Positions 23,578 through 23,609 of a stretch of DNA of 23,609 nt are shown one piece after another. Both the position numbers and the translations under genes were made by a program. Location: assembly GCA_964481705.1 (NCBI GenBank), contig CAYZUC010000043.1, positions 1 through 23,609 of the forward strand. The letters run 5' to 3'. This DNA is from CAYZUC01 sp964481705. Its GTDB lineage: Bacteria > Bacillota > Clostridia > Lachnospirales > Lachnospiraceae. Under the pieces are notes generated by a model. That model was given only the letters and a program-made list of their open reading frames with translations. It ran no database searches and was not told where the DNA came from. Every line of letters starts with the position of its first letter. Position 1 is the stretch's first letter.

Positions 23578-23609
23578 TTTTTTCCTCCAAACATAGTTTT
23601 AAATTATGC

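Noticed and set aside
23251..23596. Plus-strand frames over the Cys/Gly-rich gene (Thr/Ser-rich and Pro/His-rich products)
   Set aside because: They are mirror frames of low-complexity GGN/TGY codons. Only the minus strand has a GGAGG site at the right distance and a terminator after the stop.

Overview
The window looks like chromosomal DNA of an anaerobic, AT-rich Firmicute, most likely a gut Lachnospiraceae (Clostridia). The grounds are near-consensus TTGACA/TATAAT promoters, strong GGAG ribosome sites, a T-box leader before pheST, a DUF6273-type surface protein with MBG/YDG-like repeats, a class II AroA, and a Cys/Gly-rich 'chorion-class' small protein. I see no rRNA, tRNA, CRISPR array, transposase or phage gene.

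Layout. (1) 1-7224, surface-protein locus: the 3' end of a secreted repeat protein, a terminator, a 789-aa MalT/LuxR-type ATPase regulator, then a 1112-aa secreted protein with an N-terminal DUF6273 (C-type-lectin-like) domain followed by Ig-like and MBG-like modules. (2) 7210-12059, translation/tRNA operon: a consensus promoter that starts inside the end of the surface gene, a phenylalanine-type T-box riboswitch, then pheS, pheT and queA. (3) 12093-12519: a small stand-alone PilZ protein (c-di-GMP receptor) with its own promoter. (4) 16043-12516, minus strand: an aromatic amino-acid operon, DAHP synthase, prephenate dehydrogenase with ACT domain, and EPSP synthase, driven by a TTGACA-17-TATTAT promoter. 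The aroA and PilZ stop codons share one CTAG. (5) 16164-18394, plus: an EF-G paralogue whose GTPase motifs depart from consensus, closed by a long hairpin. (6) 18397-19917: a GT39-like membrane protein, possibly translated from a leaderless mRNA. (7) 19924-22467: leuS, whose terminator lies inside the convergent neighbouring gene. (8) 23609-22413, minus strand: a Cys/Gly-rich small protein, then two unrecognised small proteins.

How it fits together. pheS-pheT form the two-subunit phenylalanyl-tRNA synthetase, controlled by uncharged tRNA-Phe through the T-box, while the divergent aro operon makes the precursors of Phe and Tyr. The MalT-like regulator sits between two secreted modular proteins and is the obvious candidate to control one or both, but that is inference. 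The most unusual elements are the EF-G paralogue, the surface locus with its regulator, the Cys-rich protein, and several compact gene junctions. No completely new multi-gene system is demonstrable from the sequence alone.
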